Of a stretch of DNA of 64,000 nt, positions 45,730 to 57,717 are shown piece by piece (position 1 is the stretch's first letter; every line of letters begins with the position of its first letter). The stretch comes from Pyrenula massariospora (Eukaryota; Ascomycota; Eurotiomycetes; Pyrenulales; Pyrenulaceae), in contig JAGFMI010000024.1 in NCBI GenBank assembly GCA_021030905.1, positions 580,928 through 644,927 of the forward strand, read 5' to 3'. Under the pieces are notes generated by a model. It was given only the letters and a program-made list of their open reading frames with translations, did no database searches and was not told the DNA's origin. Made by a program: the position numbers and the translations under genes.

Positions 45730-48216
45730 ATGTCAGAAACGATAGAAAGCGGCAGTGATGGTATGCAGCGACGAGAAACCCTCCCTGACGTATGGCATAA
45801 CCCGGTTCGGCAGGTGGAGCATCGTCCCGTACGTTCTTCAGCGAGCGTCTCTACAGCGTTTAAAGATCCTAATCTATGGCGGCAGCCTGATGAACAGCGC
45901 GAAGCCCTCTTACGTATCATTGACCGATCCGGCTTCAATGTCGTGGTCTTCTTGGTCGCGGCTTCTGGCTTCTTCACCGATTCCTATAATTTGTTTGCTT
46001 CAAATGTTATATTGCCTATGCTCGATTTCGTCTACTGGACTACCGACACTAACAGCAGCCATAATATTGCCATTAATTCAGTGACTCTCGGTGGATCTAT
46101 AGTCGGCCAGCTCCTATTCGGTTTCCTTGCAGATTTGAAAGGCCGCAAGGCTCTTTATGGTGTGGAATTGGTCATCGTCATCTTCAGCACGCTGGGAATT
46201 GCCCAGAGCGCAATGGGATTCACCACAACGAACAACGAACGCGCGATGTCCACCCTTGGCTGGATTTGTTTTTGGAGGTTCGTAATGGGAATCGGTGCGT
46301 GTAAATGGACTGTGAGCGGGTGCCTGACGGTCATTGACAATCTAGTACATTAGGCATTGGAGCCGAGTATCCGCTCAGTGCATGTATTACCATTGAGTAA
46401 GTATGGTATGATTTTCAACTTCATGGTTCATATCTTGCTGATGATTCGCGGATGGGCATCACGACAGTCAAGGGCGCGCATGATGAGCGCCGTGTTCCTT
46501 ATGCAACCTCTTGGTCAACTCATAGCTTACCTCGTAGGCCTGTTTACACTTCTCGGATTTGGTCATCCACTCAGGGGTATCACTATAAACAATCTAAATG
46601 ACCGTACACAAACTGCCCCGGCACAGCTCATCGTCGATAAGATGTGGAGGTGTGTGATAGGGGTAGGGGCTATACCGGCGTTGATCGCTATAATGTTCCG
46701 TCTTGTGATACCGGAGTCCCCTAGGTTCACGTATGATGTGAAAAGGAAGCGTTCAAAAGCCTTAGCCGACAGCAAAAACTTTTTTTCCGCCTCCTCAAGC
46801 CGGTTCTCTCATGAGAGTCTCGCAGAGCAGAAGTTCACAGCCCACGAGCTTGTACAGCGTTCCCCAAACAGAGACAAGAACTTTGTTTCCACAACCGAGG
46901 GTAATCATCTTGCGCAATCTAATGGTCTCCCTGAGATTGGTACAGGCATTGAAGATTTTCAGATCGGAGCTTCGCGCCGCCACGTTGTCAATAAAGAGGT
47001 AGACACGAATTACCACGATGACTATGATGAGGAAGAACTGGGTGGTCTACCTCCTCGAACATTGAGAATATGGGAGCTTTGGAAGCTTGTCATATTTTGG
47101 AAGTACTGCGATCTTAAGCAATTCAACAAGAAAGAACTTAGGAATTATCTGTATGTGGAAGGTAACTGGTGCTACCTGGCTGGGACCTCTTTATGCTGGT
47201 TCATTCTGGATTTTGCTTTCTACGGCCTAGGGTTCAATAATCCTGGAACCCTAGGAAAGCTTTGGGCAGACCAAGATATACCTGGCCAGCTTCCAAGGCC
47301 CATATGGCAAAAGGACTCGTCAATCGTGGACACTAACCCTCAAATCTACGATGTTCTCTTTACGAATGCGAAGGAATCACTTGTAACCATCTCCACTCCT
47401 TCAATTATTGGGTCGATTCTTATCATTATGGCCATCAACCAACTAAACAGGCGGCACCTTTTAACTTACACGTTCTTCATCCTGTCAGTGCTGTTGTTCG
47501 CCACTGCCGGGAGCTTCTTTGCCACATTCCACCAGCCCAGCCACGCCATCACCATCCTCCTCACCGCCATCTGTCAAGCCTTCTTCAGCTTCGGGCCAAA
47601 CACTCTTACCTTCATTGTAAGCCCTACACCCCTACGTTCAAGCTCCATTCTCCTTTTTTCACCCCAGAATCCTTCCTTCTCCACCGGCGCAGCCAAGTCC
47701 CTCACAATGCCCGTGTGATACCAATAACTCCCTACTAACCCATCCAACCCCTAGATCCCCGCCGAGCTCTTCCCCACCAAATACCGCTGCACCTTCTATG
47801 GCATCGCCGCTGCTAGCGGCAAGCTCGCCTCCGTCTTCGTGCAGATCCTCTTCCGCACCTACAGCAACGGGTGCCTCGAGGACCCCAACTCACGCTGCTT
47901 CGGCTCGGTAATCGTGCTCTTCGGCGCTTTAATGCTTCTCGGCGCCCTCTTCGCCTGGACTTGGATCCCAGATCTACAGCGCATCGCACCAGTGGGAACC
48001 GCCTCAGATCCCGCTTCCGAAGGCCATGGCCAAGGCAGATCTGAAATGGTGATGGCGGGAGCGCAGACATATCTCGAGGGGTCGACGAGGCCTTCGAGGT
48101 TTGCGTTGCAGAGTATTCCGTTGGAGGAGCTTGAGAAGGGGAGACTGGCGGAGCACGAACCGAAGACTGGGTTTAGGAGCCGGATTGGGGGACTGGTGAG
48201 AAGGAGGAGCGCATGA
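45730..48216 (+). CDS. PHO84-like phosphate:H+ symporter (MFS)
   Basis: Predicted 744-residue plasma-membrane transporter of the phosphate/H+ symporter family. Exons: 45730-46294, 46354-46396, 46452-47616 and 47755-48216. Features include SGFFTDSYNLFASNVILPML (first helix region), GGSIVGQLLFGFLADLKGRK, the motif IGAEYPLSACITIE in the small second exon, ASRQSRARMMSAVFLMQPLG, PESPRFTYDV, a long hydrophilic central loop (about 130 residues), and FSFGPNTLTFI-IPAELFPTKYR near the C-terminus. To link exon 2 to exon 3 the intron 46397-46451 must end in GG rather than AG; no AG in the region restores the frame. The gene may therefore be broken, mis-sequenced or spliced non-canonically. Phosphate starvation control is usual for this family but no PHO-box was verified. 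Confidence 0.8.
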
Positions 48217-49113
48217 AGATGGACTGCCATGATTACTGGCTGGGCGGATGAATTCGGGCGGGGCTGATTTCATTGTGGTCTCCTCATCGTGTATAGTTGA
48301 GTGATAATGTACTGGCTGTCTTCCTAACTCAAGTAAGGATATGGAACAGAGATTGAACAATCCATTGCTCAGATAAAATGAAATTGCGATTGTGAAGAGA
48401 TCCTGGTAGCTACTTCCACATTTATAGATGCTTTGGATTAGGGTTTCGAAACGTGAGGATGGTACACCTCAACATTTGAAACCTATGCAGGTTTACCTAT
48501 GCTGACATGTCTAGACAGTAGTGGACGAAGAGAGCATATCATACCAGAAAGTGCAATTAGTATAGCTTTCGGTGGTGAGAATAAAATGGCGGTAATTTAT
48601 CTCAGCCAGGCCGTCCCCAGTCACTGTCGTCATACGCTCGCCGGCAAAGCGCCTAAGTAGCTTCCGCACATGCCTCGTTTTTTACTATGATGCCCTTTAA
48701 GAGAAGGCTCCTAGGCAATCGAGATCAAATTAGCCAGGCAAATAACTACGCGCCCTAGGCTCGTGGGAATGACGCGTGATATCATGTACCAGTTGGTCGT
48801 TCGATGTGATACCTAGCCCAGTAATTGCCACGCATATTGGAGGGGACCAGTTGCATCGCCACAGCTCGATATGCCACCAGTAAAGAAGCCACATGGATGG
48901 GGAGCTTCCCTCGAATAGAGGTGAGCGGAAAAGGATGAGTATAAAGCGGCATGACTTTGATGCCTGAAGCGGGTGAGACGAGCCCGCGAGGGTGAAATCT
49001 TGGCGGGCGGGCTGGCCAAGATTTTCGCCGCACGAAGACGTCGGTCGAGAGAGCAGCGAGCTTCAAACCACTCACTCATCTCTAAACTCCATTTTTTGGC
49101 CGCGCATGTCACT
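48217..49113. other. Intergenic, NSA2 promoter
   Basis: 0.9 kb with the transporter 3' flank and the NSA2 upstream region. Minus-strand frames at 48782-49112 overlap the NSA2 leader and have no features. Confidence 0.45.
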
Positions 49114-50202
49114 ATGGTAAGTTAGATTTGCTACGAAAGGCCATTCTTCACACATGGTTGTTCATCGAAAACGCTAACGTCTTCTGCAGCCTCAAAATGA
49201 GTATGTTGATCGCTATCCCAAAGTTGCCAGAGCGCGCAGCAGCGAAGACTAACCTGCCAAAGGTATATCGAGCGGTGGCAGAAGACGCATGGCAAGCGGT
49301 ATGAGGCAAAATCGTGTTGTTTACTTTTCTGATGTAATTGACATTCGTTCTCAGCCTCGACCACGAAGAACGAGTCCGCAAACGCGAGGCCCGGACCGCC
49401 CACTCCCTCTCCAACGATGCGCAGAATTTCCGAGGCCTTCGGGCCAAACTCCACCAGAAGAAGCGCCATGCGGAAAAGATCCAGATGAAGAAGCAGATCA
49501 AAACGCAAGAAGAGCGCAACGTCAAATCCTCCGCGCCGGATAATGAGCCCTCCAGACCCCTCCCCAACGCCCTCCTCGACCGAAGTACCGAGACCAATGC
49601 TAAGGCGCTCAGCAGCGCGATCAAGAACAAGCGGGCGGAGAAGGCGGCCAAATTTGCGGTGCCGCTGCCGAAGGTGAAGGGGATTAGCGAGGAGGAGATG
49701 TTCAAGGTGGTGAAGACGGGGAAGAAGACGGCGAAGAAGAGCTGGAAGCGGATGATCACCAAGCCGACGTTTGTGGGGCCGGAGTATACCAGGCGGCCGC
49801 CGAAATATGAGAGATTTATCAGGCCGATGGGCCTCAGATATAAGAAGGCCAATTGTACGCATCCGGAGCTGGGGGTCACGGTACAGTTGCCGATCCTCGG
49901 GGTGAAGAAGAATCCACAGAATCCCATGTATACGCAGTTGGGAGTGCTTTCGAGGGGCACGATAATAGAAGTGAATGTTAGTGAGTTGGGTTTGGTTACG
50001 ACGGGCGGAAAGGTGGTATGGGGGAAATGGGCCCAGTAAGTGAAGACCCTCAAAGTCCCTCCAATGGGCCTCGGAGAATGCTGATGGAAATGCCAGGATC
50101 ACGAATAATTGCGAAAATGACGGGTGTGTGAATGCGTAAGTTTCCTTCTTCTTGAAACCGAACAGTTAACTGAGTACTCATTCTAGCGTCCTCCTGGTAT
50201 GA
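49114..50202 (+). CDS. NSA2: Ribosome biogenesis protein NSA2
   Basis: Predicted 261-residue nucleolar 60S pre-ribosome assembly factor, the family's usual length. Six exons: 49114-49116 (the ATG alone), 49190-49200 (11 nt), 49263-49298, 49355-50035, 50097-50135 and 50187-50202. The joins give [36 protein letters not shown], the highly conserved N-terminus, and the C-terminus [20 protein letters not shown]. The central region is Lys/Arg-rich ([19 protein letters not shown]), followed by the S8e-like fold with [20 protein letters not shown] and [20 protein letters not shown]. Every junction is GT-AG and phase is kept. The long open frame on the opposite strand (49131-50102) is a by-product of codon bias. 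Confidence 0.93.
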
Positions 50203-53200
50203 GACTTGCTATAACCGGAGTTTGAAGGCGTTGGGCTTTGCACATGTGTAGTGCTTCGGACTCGGGCATTTAAAGGCGCTATGAGACACTTAGACGAAAG
50301 AATCGTCTTAAAATTATTTTACATGCCATAGATTCGCAGATCCATCGACACAGCGAGAGATTTGCAATTGCCTCAATGCGAATACCGTTTACAGAACACA
50401 TATGCTACTTTCTAAATCCTGACCCGGTATTCAGGCAGCTTGGCGAAGAAATCGACTTGTTCATAAAATAGGCTATCTGGAACCAGATCGAAGCGCACTA
50501 CGTCTGGCAAGGACAGGTGAATGTTACCGGGTAGTTGCTATACTCCTTGACAATGTTTGTAACATTGTCGGGTTTGATAAAAGGCCTGCGTCCATGCCAT
50601 CTGACTTAGCGGAGGAGACGCCGTGTGCGATCTACCCAACAGAACAGGTTAACGAAAAGGATATCAACAGCAAAAATGCCTCACTAGATTGGCCACGCTT
50701 TTCGAGGCTTCTCGAAGCCGATCCACCCTCCGCTTAGATGACCATACCCAACAGTGAAAAATGAGAAAAAGGTTTACGCAAGTACTCTCCCATCAATGCT
50801 GCAGAGCGCCCGCCCAAAAGCGCAGGGAAGGCACGTGCCTCCCTCAAGCCGCCACTTCCCGGGACAAAAGGCATACATCCCCTTCACTCCATCCCCACCA
50901 TCCAGTGGTCGCATGTCTCAGCTGGCCGCAGATTCAGAATGCCTGCCAACATTCTGTTCATACGTTGCGCCTGACATCCCCGCAGATGCGGAGCGTACCT
51001 TAAGTTTGGTGGTGGGTGCGCATGGGATTGTCGAGGCAGGACATTGCGAGCGCCCCCTGGATGGACGAGATTCTTCCGTGGCGGTGGTGGCCGAGGTCTG
51101 GGGAGATGGTTTTGCTGTGTGGCTGTGAGAGGAGGGGAGACGAATGTGCTTACTCGTTTAGGAGCGCGCTCTGGCTGTCATTGTGAAGCAATGTGAACTG
51201 GGCTGCTGACGGTCGGGTCAACCTATAAGTTTGGATCAAGTGACTCAGGATTATTCCTTCCCTTTCCGGTTACATTTTTCGTTGAACAATGGTGAAATCA
51301 GAGCCATCAGTCTGTTGGAAATCCGTAGGTTTCGGGATAGCTTTTTGATCTGATCCAAAGATGGTGTCGGTTCCGATGGGCCATGGTGGGGAGCGCTGCA
51401 CGAGAGCCAGATTGGAGGCACAGCTCTGTGCAAGGCAAACTTTCAATTCAATTTGACGGCCGTGTGCGGAGGCAGTTGGGCCGGACCCTTTCGCATCTTC
51501 GCCTCTAGGCTCAGCAAGCAGGATGGAAATCATTGACAGAATAAGCCATGCTGGGAACAGAAAGCGGTGTCAATTTCCGATAACCAAGAGCTTCTCGCTG
51601 GACACGACCAGAACAGCAAACTATCGAGCGAGAGCGTACTTGATAGTTCCAAAGAAGAAGAGCGATGAAATCAGAAGATCAACAAATACCCGACGAAGGA
51701 ATCGAAGTTCTCAGACTGGGACCATCATTTCCAATTCAGATACAGGTGAGCTGCTCGTGGCATGGTTGCAAAAACGCTCGGGTTGAAGCCATTCCGAGAC
51801 GTGAGTTCCACAGTCTCTGCGGCGTGTGGCATGAGATGGCTAGACCATGGTCGCCGAGGTTTCACAGGTGGAAGACAGGCCTATTGTCGCAAAGCAGCTA
51901 TCCGAGACTTACACAAGGCGAGAGGAGGAACGGAGACTAGCCAGTCATCCGTGGGGCATTGGAGTCGCCCTGGTTGTCAATGCATTTATGAATAATGCTG
52001 TGACCATCGAGAGAGGTTGCATTCACATTTGGCTCACAATACGTCGACCTGAGGGTTTTATGCCCGTTTTCGGCAGATAGGACTGACAGATGTCAATTGC
52101 CTTTCGAGACGCAAAGTCATTTATGCCATTTCCAGCGGATACCAGCGTAATCCTTGTCAAACTTCTCAAGCAAACAGATTGTCTGTTTCTTCTCAAGCAA
52201 ACAGATTGTCTGTTTCAGGCATCATCAGCGTCCGTCGTGCATGGATAGTCCAATTCTTCGAGGAGAAGGGGGAACACAAGTACAATTGCGCAGACCGATG
52301 TTCAAATGTAGTGCAAATAGGAGTCGAGGCTATGGCTGATGTGTTCTAGCCAACTAAGTGTCTCGAGAAGCTAGCACTTGATCCAGAAGCTTCTCCCTTT
52401 CTTATTCATTGAAATCATCGACGCTCTCAAAACCCAATCGCTTTTTTGGGCCTGGATTTGCGGGCTCATTGCAAACATATTTTCGAGCAAACTCTCGCGG
52501 GTTGGCCTTCAACCAAGGTCGTACGGCTTCATCGCCCACACTCGACCCACGAAGCTCCAGTCAACAGTCAGACGTCCCTTTTCGATCGACTGACTGACAA
52601 CTCTTAATGTTATCTATATTAACCCCTTCGCAATCTTTCGACTCTATCTTCAAAAAAATTTCCTGTATCGTCTCTTGCTCTTCTTCATTTCGTTTCTCAC
52701 ATATTCCTCTCACGTCTTGGTTATCAACTTGTCAATCATGTTCATAATCATTCAATATTTTGACCAGATAACAACTTTCTGACTACGTATGGAACAGTCA
52801 GCAGCCTATCTCTCATTCAAATCGACAGTTGCAACCTGCTCTTGCATTGCAAAGGTCCAATCAACCTCCAACTTCGAGATTCACACCTCTTCGCGGTGTT
52901 GGAGACCATTACTCTGCTCGATTGAAGCAGCAGGAAGCTAAGATGAATCTCACTGAGGAAAAGGTTGTGCTTCTATCTCCTTTAGGAGGTGTCTGTAGCC
53001 TCACTCTTGGTGTTGGGTTGATCATTGGCCGCGGACTGGGAACAAATGAGCATTATCATTTAAGTAAAGATTTTGCCTAGAGATAATGGTGATTTGCGGC
53101 TTTTCAATGGGTCTTGTGCGAGAATCCGGCGCGTGTTACCTTGCGAAGATGCTGGACAAAACGCTAGAGCAAATTGTGCTCTTGACGAGATGGGCAGGAA

Positions 53201-53898
53201 CGTAGATCATGTCTATGAACGGTTGGGTAAGCAACCGACAAGCTTCGTTTGGAAGAGTGCTGACACAATCTTAGAGTCCCATTTTTTCGGGTGTCTGAAT
53301 GACTATGGGCCTGACGAAGGACATTGTAACCACTTGATGATCAGGCATCACGAAAGAAAGCTGTAAATTGGCAATTAGCGGTGTCTCGATAGCGCACGAG
53401 GCGGCATTCTGGAGAGACGAATGTTTGAACCGGTTTGTTCAAGCAGTATCCCTGGCCATTCCATGATCGAGGGCCGAAGGGCCTTTATGGACCACAAAAG
53501 TCGTGGAACAATTGGTACGAACGTGAGAAGTTACCCGCAATCTTCCCTTCCTTTTTCCCATTTGACAGACTAAATCTTCAAAGGAAAGGAAGGAAGAAAG
53601 GAGAATTTGAAATGTCCTCTGAAATATTGTCTTCCAGCTCTAAGAGCGACGGCAAATGCTGCGCTAGGGAGCAGGACGGACAAGGAGGGATGGACGTTGC
53701 CACAGATGGATCACAACGATGCAATGAGGATTCCACACTACCCTAAATAAATTCTTGCACTGACATCCTTTCATCAACAAGCAAGGCGGCCCTGCAGGTT
53801 ATTTCGTCCAATCAAGAGGACGAAGTCATGCCAACAAACGCATGATGCTAAGAGCAGAACATTTCTGTTAGATATCCTCCTCCATGTGGATATGATGA
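50203..53898. other. Gene-poor stretch after NSA2
   Basis: About 3.7 kb with only short frames (the longest 124 codons, at 50754-51128), none showing a domain. A 27-bp tandem duplication lies at 52162-52215. Short coding-like pieces (e.g. 53082-53200, MVICGFSMGLVRESGACYLA) suggest decayed genes but cannot be assigned. Confidence 0.4.
52162..52215. repeat. Perfect 27-bp tandem duplication with palindrome
   Basis: The 27 bases at 52162-52188 are repeated exactly at 52189-52215. Each unit ends in aaacaga-ttg-tctgttt, a perfect 7-bp inverted repeat with a 3-base loop. Confidence 0.85.
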
Positions 53899-54120
53899 AA
53901 GTTGTGGGGCATTGACCACCTCCTGCTTTCCTACTTCTCTACCGGCGATGACTTTTGGTACATCCTCACCAAATCTATCTGTGTCGTCGACATTCCGAGC
54001 CTCGACCTTTCTCAACAAGTGAAAACAACTGATGATTCTGTAGTCAATGACTATAGAATCACAATTGACCAGCACAGAATCTTTAGGGAGCTCCAATATC
54101 TCCCAATAGACGGGAGATAA
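53899..54120 (+). pseudogene. Coding-like relic (GDDFWYILTKS)
   Basis: A 70-codon stretch with protein-like composition (HLLLSYFSTGDDFWYILTKS, then IPSLDLSQQVKTTDDS and YRITIDQHRIFRELQYLPID). It has no ATG of its own in frame at the start and ends in a stop. I do not recognise the family. It reads as an exon or remnant of a larger gene whose other parts are scattered or lost. Confidence 0.3.
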
Positions 54121-55035
54121 TGGAGCTCTCTGAATTCTGTTGTATCAATACGGCGATCCTAAGGATAGCAAGCACCAAAGGGCAAACAGTGCCCCAAAAC
54201 CACCATCGCCACCTGCACTTCAATCAGCTGGAGAGCCTATGCACAATAAGCTGCAAAAGGCAGGAGTGAGGAATCCCGTTTTTAGATCACGTTTCTACTC
54301 TATGTGCTACAAGTGGAACAGGCATAGCCTCATTATTCTCAGGGTTTGGAGTACGTTTGATCTCTAACGAGGGGCCAAGATACTGCAGAGTCTCGACTGC
54401 GATGGCACGCCCTAGACGAAGGAGCACATCTACGAGGCGCAGGCCAAAGAGCTCTGCACTCAGAATAATCCTTTTCTAGGGGAAGCATTTGGTATCGCGT
54501 TCTCTCCTATTCAGTCTGGAAGAGCCAATATCACAAACATGGCTGCATCGAAGATACTCAAGTATGATCGCCTATTGACGGAGAAGCCCTCTGCCCCGGA
54601 TAACTCCAGCAGTAGTAGTCAAACAGACATGCTCTTGAGGGACTGCTCCTGTAGCTCGGGAAGGGCAAATTTGACAAGGTTTATGTCCAACTCCTCAACG
54701 AATCTCTTGACAGCGAGGCGCTGGCCATGTGTGAGACCAGACTTGAGGCTTCGTTCTCTGCGCAGACAACATGTCTCCGGGCACTTATCGAGTTATCATG
54801 AAAGATGACTACACTTACATTGGGATCATAAACGAAGATCAGGGCACTGGTCAGCCCGTTCACAAGTGTTGGATTGCCTAGGCTGGAGGAAAAGTTACGG
54901 TCTAGGAAAGCTAAAGTGTAACTACCAGCATGGACTACGGAGCCCATAAACTTCGATCAGGACTCGGTGAGGCGATTGATGGTGGTACAAGTACGTTGCC
55001 ATTTTACTGAGACAGCTAGCGATGTTACTCACTTA
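54121..55035. other. Decayed stretch with one interrupted reading
   Basis: The + strand reads a coherent stretch at 54376-54600 (KEHIYEAQAKELCTQNNPFL, then GRANITNMAASKILKYDRLL) interrupted by a TAG at 54412-54414. A further coherent piece in another frame at about 54663-54803 contains KFDKVYVQLLNESLDSEALA. The pattern fits a pseudogene with a stop and a frameshift. Family unknown. Confidence 0.35.
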
Positions 55036-55365
55036 TTATAGTCGCAGGGCTGCAAGCAGCCAAATTGAGTTCTTACTCGTATGGATCTGATTGGATTGAA
55101 TTCCACACATTTCCGACTTGATCGAGTCTACGCAAAGACACAGCTCTACCACCAAATGCTGATTACATATGAATCCGGGTGATGGGTGTAAGTCTTTACG
55201 GATTTCTTCCTCAAGAGCTGGTGGCCCGCCCAACTTACACAGCGACATTACCTTGACGCCCGGCCCAAAAATCTCAACGTCGCCAGGAAACATAAAGACT
55301 GTACAGGCAAAAAGCTTGCTTGATATGCACGGAATGTCGATCAAACGGACCGAGACCTGATTTTG
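55036..55365 (-). pseudogene. Coding-like relic, minus strand
   Basis: About 105 codons with protein-like character (RLIDIPCISSKLFACTVFMF, GDVEIFGPGVKVMSLCKLGG, HPSPGFICNQHLVVELCLCV). It lacks an ATG at its start and is preceded by a possible acceptor (aaatcag). Either an internal exon of an unmodelled gene or a relic. No family recognised. Confidence 0.3.
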
Positions 55366-55842
55366 GACTAGCTATGCATACGCGCAATTCCCTCTATGGA
55401 TCTACAGAAAGCATTCGATACGATCCTTTTGCTTTCTCAGGGATACAGACCACACTAAGTCTGAAGTCGATTACAGAAAGAGAGCAGCTTGTTCAAATCT
55501 GAAAAGTCGGAGACCAACAAACGATGAACACAGAATTAAAGAACCTCTGTATCTGTCTTGGCTAACTAGTTTGGACATGCAAGCAATTATATCACCGGGT
55601 ATTGCTTCACAGCCAAGCGGATTCACGTGTAAGCAGATGTATCACTCGGGCTGCTTCATCCACCTATCAGCATCCACTCGGGTAGTGAGAGGGGTCGGAC
55701 GCATGCGGAACTGCTAAAAGCGCAGCCTGGATCAAGGACAAGGAGTGTGGAGCTGCAAGAGCTTCCGCAGATGGAACTAATGCTAATAGACAGCAAGACC
55801 TTACGGTCTCGAGATCCCACGCCGAATTTTGGGAGGGCGTTA
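55366..55842. other. No gene seen
   Basis: About 0.5 kb between two coding-like relics. Only short frames of no clear character. Confidence 0.4.
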
Positions 55843-56121
55843 TCAGCCCTCAACTCTCGCCGGCTTTTTCATTTGATCGGGAGACAGTAGAGATTCCATC
55901 TCACTAATTCGTTGAGCACAGGCAGTGCCTAACTGCTGGACTCCCAACAGCACGCCAACGCCAGGGAACGACTTATTTAAGCTTTCTTTCATTAGATGAA
56001 CATGGAAACAAAATATCCACCCAGGATCCAGTTCACGGCGCCATGGTCGACAATAGCCTTCAAAAGCGACGTGTGTGCCGCCAAAGATCTTTCCATATTC
56101 GAAGCCTGCAACATAATGCAC
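55843..56121 (-). pseudogene. Coding-like relic, minus strand (FGGTHVAFEGYC)
   Basis: A 92-codon piece of strongly protein-like sequence: GFEYGKIFGGTHVAFEGYCR, ELDPGWIFCFHVHLMKESLN and VQQLGTACAQRISEMESLLS. The frame shifts on both sides. An adjacent minus-strand piece at 56144-56386 (PLYSPCLIDNDMMRDIVLVR) may belong to the same former gene. Family unknown. Confidence 0.35.
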
Positions 56122-57717
56122 TTCGCAACCAGACAGCCTTTCTCTACGATCTCGACTGGTCTGGTATCACATTAGGATCAGACTGCGAGCGCACACCAGG
56201 GGGCCTTATGTGACAGAGCATGCAGAAACGGCCGACAAAGTCGCCACGCACCAGAACTATGTCCCTCATCATGTCGTTGTCAATCAAACACGGAGAGTAT
56301 AGGGGCCTTGTATCTAGGCCCGCCGGCTCAAGATGCCAAAACATATGTGGCAACGCAGTCGCCGAACAAGTCACTACGGGAAACACTGATCACATTAGAT
56401 TCAGACTGATCTCCCTCTTCAAACGGAAAGGTTGATTACATTGGACTCAGACTAGTCTCACTGTTCAAAAACTCCGGACAATAGTGGTTGCAGGTCTGGG
56501 TGCATTTGGTGAGGTCTCAAGAAACATGACAGGGCTACGGGCTATTGAGCCCGTCATCCGCATTTATGATTCGTTCCATCAACTTACGATAGAATGGATT
56601 GTTTCCGTTCCGCAGGGTCTGCTTCACCATCAAAACTTCTGACTGGCGGTCGGAGATCTGACTGCCCAATTGTACCGGTTCACAGCTAAGGAACTTGAAT
56701 GCCGTTACGTGGTGAGGAAGGCACTCACCTGTGCGCGCGCGTGTGTGTATGCAGATAGAGCTGTTACATGTTGGACCACTGTGAGAACAGACAGATTCAT
56801 CTAGATGTATAGATACACGTTTATTTCTAGTCTCAAAATGCCTGCGGGCGCTCATGTACAGTATATACGTCTTCAAAGAATGCGCCTCTTCCTTCGAGTA
56901 TTCTTCACCATTCTAATGCTAAACTCATTGCGTTTAGAATCGTCCCCCTTGGTGCCAAAAACCGCAGAAACCTGGACACTCACTCTCGACAATGTAATAG
57001 AATCCCTCCTGGTGACTTGTCTGTCTACTTTTGCTGGGCGATATGCCAATAGCAAGTGGGCTGAATGTGACACGATCTGAATTCCGCGTAGAGTCGTTGC
57101 GATTGTGTCAGGAGGGCAAGGGTTCCGGTGCACAGCTATCATGACTATAGATGACTGATGATGAACGCCCACTTCGTTAGACTACTTAGTTCACACTCAA
57201 GAGGAGTGAGATTTTGGGGGAAAATATTATGCTATCGTCTAGATTAGAAAGTACAACGAAAATGATTTACGCAAACATATCCCCATCGGAGTATCCACTT
57301 GACTTTGGAGGAGAGTGAGAGTTCTCACTCAGAATTCTTATGGATATTCGCATTTGATTTTGAATCTATCATAGTTTATCTTGCGGTTAATGTCCTATTT
57401 TTCCCTTATGGGTAGGAATAGCGGTGTCCACCTTTTTGGCGTGCTCTTCGAGATACTGTGTAGTTGAATAGGTGGCAAATGATGGATATTCATCGCAAAA
57501 TGACCGATAGAATTATTGAGATAATGTCAATCAAGGAATGGCAGTCTGGAAAGGGATCCTCTGAAGGTGTTGTGTTAATATCGGCTATCAGTTTAGGCGG
57601 ATCTGCCCTTGGGTCGGGCTTTGGAAGCAGCCTGCAGGACATTCCTCTGCTGAATTCAAGAAGAAAGTCTGTGGCTTCTTCCGCGACGTCACCTTGTCAA
57701 CCAATCTAAGTCATGGC
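56122..57717. other. Gene-poor stretch before second HET gene
   Basis: About 1.6 kb with no gene, apart from the possible relic at 56144-56386. Frames at 56535-56876 and 56805-57080 overlap on opposite strands and have no features. Confidence 0.4.

Noticed and set aside
49131-50102. Open frames of 323 and 301 codons on the minus strand
   Set aside because: They lie exactly antisense to the conserved NSA2 coding exons and show no features; they arise from its codon bias.
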